Shown here in pieces: positions 6,191 to 8,390 of a stretch of DNA of 8,390 nucleotides (the stretch's first letter is position 1; each line of letters starts with the position of its first letter). The position numbers were made by a program, and so were the translations under genes. The DNA is taken from NCBI GenBank assembly GCA_903844785.1, contig CAIMVB010000214.1, positions 1-8,390 of the forward strand. Reading direction: 5' to 3'. Below the pieces are notes generated by a model that was given only the letters and a program-made list of their open reading frames with translations, was not told the DNA's origin and searched no databases. This stretch comes from an uncultured Rhodospirillales bacterium (GTDB lineage Bacteria; Pseudomonadota; Alphaproteobacteria; Acetobacterales; Acetobacteraceae).

Positions 6191-7386
6191 CTGCCTTTGC
6201 ATCATTACCGGATTTTCTGCGTGCGCCAGCAACGGCGAAGGTGCTGGACGCTTTGCCCGGTAGCCGTGCCGTGGGCGGTGCGGTGCGCGATGCTTTGGCG
6301 GGGCTGCCGGTGGCGGATGTGGATGTCGCCGCGCCCTTTCCGCCGGAAGAAATCATGGCGCGTTTGCTGGCCGCCGGCTGCAAGGTGTTCGAGACGGGCC
6401 TGGCGCATGGCACGGTGACTGCGGTTTGGGATCATCAGCCGATTGAAGTGACGGCCCTTCGCCGCGACGTGCTGACTGATGGCCGCCACGCCGAAGTGGC
6501 CTGGACCACAGATTGGCGTGAAGACGCCGCGCGGCGCGATTTCACCATGAATGCCATGTCGCTTGGTGCAGATGGCGTGCTGCATGATTATTTCGGCGGG
6601 CGCGATGATTTGGCGCGCGGGAGGGTGCGTTTTGTGGGCGACCCCGCAACGCGCTTGGCCGAGGATTATCTACGCTTGCTGCGCTTCTTTCGCTTCCAGG
6701 CGCGCTACGGCAAGGGCGCCCCTGATGCTGCGGCTTTGCACGCGATACACGAAGCCATCCCCGGCCTTGCGCGGCTTTCCGTTGAGCGCATCTGGATGGA
6801 AATCAAGCGCATCCTGATGGTGGCGGAACCCGCGCCAACACTTGCGCTGATGGCGGAGCTTGGCGTGCTGCCGGCGATCCTGCCGGAAATTGCTGCGCCG
6901 GATATTAATTGCCTTGCGCGGCTTGTGGCGCTTGGCGCGCCGGCGGAACCCTTGCTGCGATTGGCCGCGCTTGGCGGTGCGGCGCCGGGTCTTGCTGCGC
7001 GGTTGAAGCTTTCAAGCGCCGAGGCACGCGCACTGCGCTTTCTGCAAGAAGCTGCGATACCCAACGCGGAAATTGACGCGGCAGGCTTTCGTCGCTGGCG
7101 CGCGCGGCATGATGCGGTAGCCTTGGACATACAGGAAGCCGCGCTATGGTTAGCGGATGCACAGGGTGGCGCGGTACCTTTGCGCGCCGCGCTGCGTGCT
7201 GCTTTGCACGCCGAAGCTGCGCCGGTTTTTCCCTTGCAGGGGCGTGATCTTTTGGTGGAAGGCGCCGCGCCCGGCCCGGCGCTTGGCGCGTTATTGGCCA
7301 AGCTTGAAGATTTTTGGATCGCGGGCGGCTGCGTGGCAGACCACGCAGCCTGTCTGGCGGAAGCGCGGCGGCTAATGGCGCCGTAA
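6187..7386 (+). CDS. cca: CCA tRNA nucleotidyltransferase (class II)
   Basis: This 399-residue class II nucleotidyltransferase adds or repairs the 3'-CCA end of tRNA without a nucleic acid template, using CTP and ATP. The nucleotide-binding and catalytic head is complete: VGGAVRDAL (29-37), catalytic aspartates in DVD (D44, D46), a further acidic strand IEVTALR (86-92), RRDFTMNAM (116-124), and EDYLRLLRFFRF (159-170), which includes the amino-acid template motif. LSVERIWMEI follows at about 198-207. The stretch between EVTALR and RRDF (93-115) keeps the flexible loop that CC-only enzymes lack, favouring full CCA addition. The generic PAP-type G-R/K-R/K-F motif is not apparent, so poly(A) polymerase is less likely. 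The ATG has GGAG eight bases upstream and overlaps the DUF6111-like stop. The C-terminal part, from about residue 240, is alanine-rich and poorly conserved. The 3' end contains a perfect hairpin. Confidence 0.93.
   Translation: MTAFASLPDFLRAPATAKVLDALPGSRAVGGAVRDALAGLPVADVDVAAPFPPEEIMARLLAAGCKVFETGLAHGTVTAVWDHQPIEVTALRRDVLTDGRHAEVAWTTDWREDAARRDFTMNAMSLGADGVLHDYFGGRDDLARGRVRFVGDPATRLAEDYLRLLRFFRFQARYGKGAPDAAALHAIHEAIPGLARLSVERIWMEIKRILMVAEPAPTLALMAELGVLPAILPEIAAPDINCLARLVALGAPAEPLLRLAALGGAAPGLAARLKLSSAEARALRFLQEAAIPNAEIDAAGFRRWRARHDAVALDIQEAALWLADAQGGAVPLRAALRAALHAEAAPVFPLQGRDLLVEGAAPGPALGALLAKLEDFWIAGGCVADHAACLAEARRLMAP
7327..7350. repeat. Perfect 10-bp inverted repeat at the 3' end of the CCA gene
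   Basis: GGCTGCGTGG (7327-7336), a four-base CAGA spacer, and CCACGCAGCC (7341-7350) form a perfect, GC-rich stem-loop. It lies inside the last 20 codons of the CCA gene, ending 36 bases before that gene's final base. It also lies about 40 bases beyond the stop of the convergent TPP-enzyme gene. With only five bases (7387-7391) between the two stop codons, this is the obvious candidate for shaping both 3' ends. No T-run follows it on either strand, so it is not a canonical intrinsic terminator. It could be a pause site, an RNase barrier or a chance palindrome. Confidence 0.6.
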
Positions 7387-7391
7387 AAAGG

Positions 7392-8390
7392 CTATTTCGG
7401 CAGTACCGCCTGCAAGGAAGTCCGCACATGCACCGCCGCTGGCCCAGGCGCGGCGAGCGCTTCGGCAAGCTTCGGCATATCCGCATCCGTTTCAATGCGC
7501 GTCACCGGCACACGGAACGCCGCGCACCAGGCGGCGAAATCCGGGTTTTCCAGGCTGGTGCCACTCACGCGGCCGGGATGGGCGCGTTCCTGATGGATGC
7601 GGATGGAGGCATAGGAACCGTTGTCAGACAGAATCATCTTGAGCGGCACGCCACGCGCCACCGCCACCGCGAATTCTCCGCCGGTCATGAAGGCGCCTCC
7701 ATCACCCACCAGCGCAATCACCTGGCGGTTGGGATGGCGCAGCGCTGCGGCAACACCCGCAGGCACGCCAAAGCCCATGGAGCCAGCCACCGGCGCCAGC
7801 AGGCGGCGCGGCGAAACCCAGGCGATTTTGCGATAGAAGGGTGCGCCGAAAGTGCCGGCATCCAATGCAATCATCGCATCGGGTGCCGCGATTTCACCGA
7901 TCAGTTTCGCGATGCGCGCAAAGGCCACGCCATCATTATGCGTCGTTGCCGCCACTTGGCTGTCAGCGGCTTGCAAATCGCGCAGCTTTTTGGCCCAGGC
8001 ACCGCGCGAAGCGGGTGCCGCCGGCTTTTCCGCGCCAAGGGCAGCCAATACCGCGCGCGCATCAGCAGCCACCGCCAATTCAGCCGGGAAATGCCAGCCA
8101 AGAAAGCGCGGTTCTGCACAAATATGCGCAAGCCTTTGCCCCGGCGCGGGCCATGTCCAGCCCTGGGTAGTGATGTCGGTCAGTCGCGTGCCAAGCGCCA
8201 CCACCAAATCCGCATCGGCAAAAGCGGCGCGCTGCGCATCCGGGTTACGCAGGCCAAGATCACCCGCGTAAAGCGCGTGATCATTCGGGAAAAGATCCTG
8301 CCGGCGAAAGGAAACCGCGACAGGGGTTTGCCAGGCCTCCGCAAAAGCTAGCAAAGCTTCGCGGCCGCCTTCCGTATCAATGGCATGGCC
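7392..8390 (-). CDS. Thiamine-pyrophosphate-binding enzyme, acetolactate-synthase-like (partial, 5' end off window)
   Basis: The visible 332 residues are the C-terminal part of a TPP-dependent enzyme; the N-terminal pyrimidine-binding domain lies beyond the right edge. The frame is open to position 8390, so no start is visible; a TTG at 8354 is internal. The window begins in the central domain (GHAIDTEGGREALLAFAEAW, then SFRRQDLF and YAGDLGL) and continues into the pyrophosphate-binding domain. There GSMGFGVPAG (203-212) precedes the TPP/Mg motif GDG (229-231), whose partner asparagine is in SDNGSY (N257). Such proteins are often annotated as acetolactate synthase large subunit-like, but many of them decarboxylate or ligate other 2-oxo acids. 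The true ilvB product and specialised decarboxylases cannot be separated without the N-terminus. It ends with TAG five bases from the end of the convergent CCA gene. Confidence 0.9.
   Translation of the reverse strand, partial: GHAIDTEGGREALLAFAEAWQTPVAVSFRRQDLFPNDHALYAGDLGLRNPDAQRAAFADADLVVALGTRLTDITTQGWTWPAPGQRLAHICAEPRFLGWHFPAELAVAADARAVLAALGAEKPAAPASRGAWAKKLRDLQAADSQVAATTHNDGVAFARIAKLIGEIAAPDAMIALDAGTFGAPFYRKIAWVSPRRLLAPVAGSMGFGVPAGVAAALRHPNRQVIALVGDGGAFMTGGEFAVAVARGVPLKMILSDNGSYASIRIHQERAHPGRVSGTSLENPDFAAWCAAFRVPVTRIETDADMPKLAEALAAPGPAAVHVRTSLQAVLPK

Noticed and set aside
7314..8351. Plus-strand open frame of 345 codons at the right edge.
   Set aside because: It is a shadow of the TPP-enzyme gene, rich in Arg and His with no domain, and it overlaps the end of the CCA gene.
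8352..8354. TTG as a start codon for the TPP-enzyme gene.
   Set aside because: The frame continues upstream to the window edge with residues that fit the central domain of the family, so the gene is simply cut by the window.
1..8390. A wholly new defence, mobile or biosynthetic system.
   Set aside because: All eight genes belong to recognised families in an arrangement that looks conserved. There are no repeats, integrases, transposases, toxin pairs or atypical-composition islands.

Overview
The window is GC-rich, gene-dense chromosomal DNA. Protein sequence and gene order suggest an alphaproteobacterium, most like the Acetobacteraceae/Rhodospirillales (inference; no rRNA or other taxonomic marker is present). 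I see eight protein-coding genes. Seven are complete and one runs off the right edge. There are no RNA genes, insertion sequences, CRISPR arrays, tandem repeats or clear intrinsic terminators. Nearly every base is coding. The only gap above 100 bases is the divergent promoter region at 4586-4690.

Left half, minus strand (4585 down to 5): a three-gene operon in the order MoxR-type AAA+ ATPase, DUF58 protein, and a large membrane protein joining a BatA-like N-terminus to a C-terminal DUF4159 domain. The genes overlap by 8 and 1 bases, so they are probably translationally coupled. MoxR/DUF58 pairs with membrane VWA-like partners are widely conserved. They are thought to act as ATP-driven chaperone or maturation systems at the cell envelope, with unknown clients in most species. 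The operon may continue past the left edge.

Middle to right, plus strand (4691 to 7386): a divergent operon of DUF1285 protein, Nudix CoA pyrophosphatase, a small DUF6111-like membrane protein and CCA tRNA nucleotidyltransferase. Two of its three junctions are 4-base overlaps (GTGA, ATGA). As I recall it, this layout, including the divergent MoxR operon, is common in alphaproteobacteria, so the region looks like conserved core genome rather than an accessory island.

Right edge, minus strand (8390 down to 7392): the C-terminal part of a thiamine-pyrophosphate enzyme of the acetolactate-synthase-like family. It converges on the CCA gene with only 5 bases between the stop codons. A perfect 10-bp inverted repeat lies just inside the 3' end of the CCA gene and is the most distinctive non-coding signal here.

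I did not find a convincing undescribed system. The points most worth checking are this intragenic hairpin, an internal signal-peptide-like segment and a degenerate metal-site motif in the DUF4159 fusion protein, a hairpin over the MoxR ribosome-binding site, and a cysteine cluster in the DUF1285 protein.
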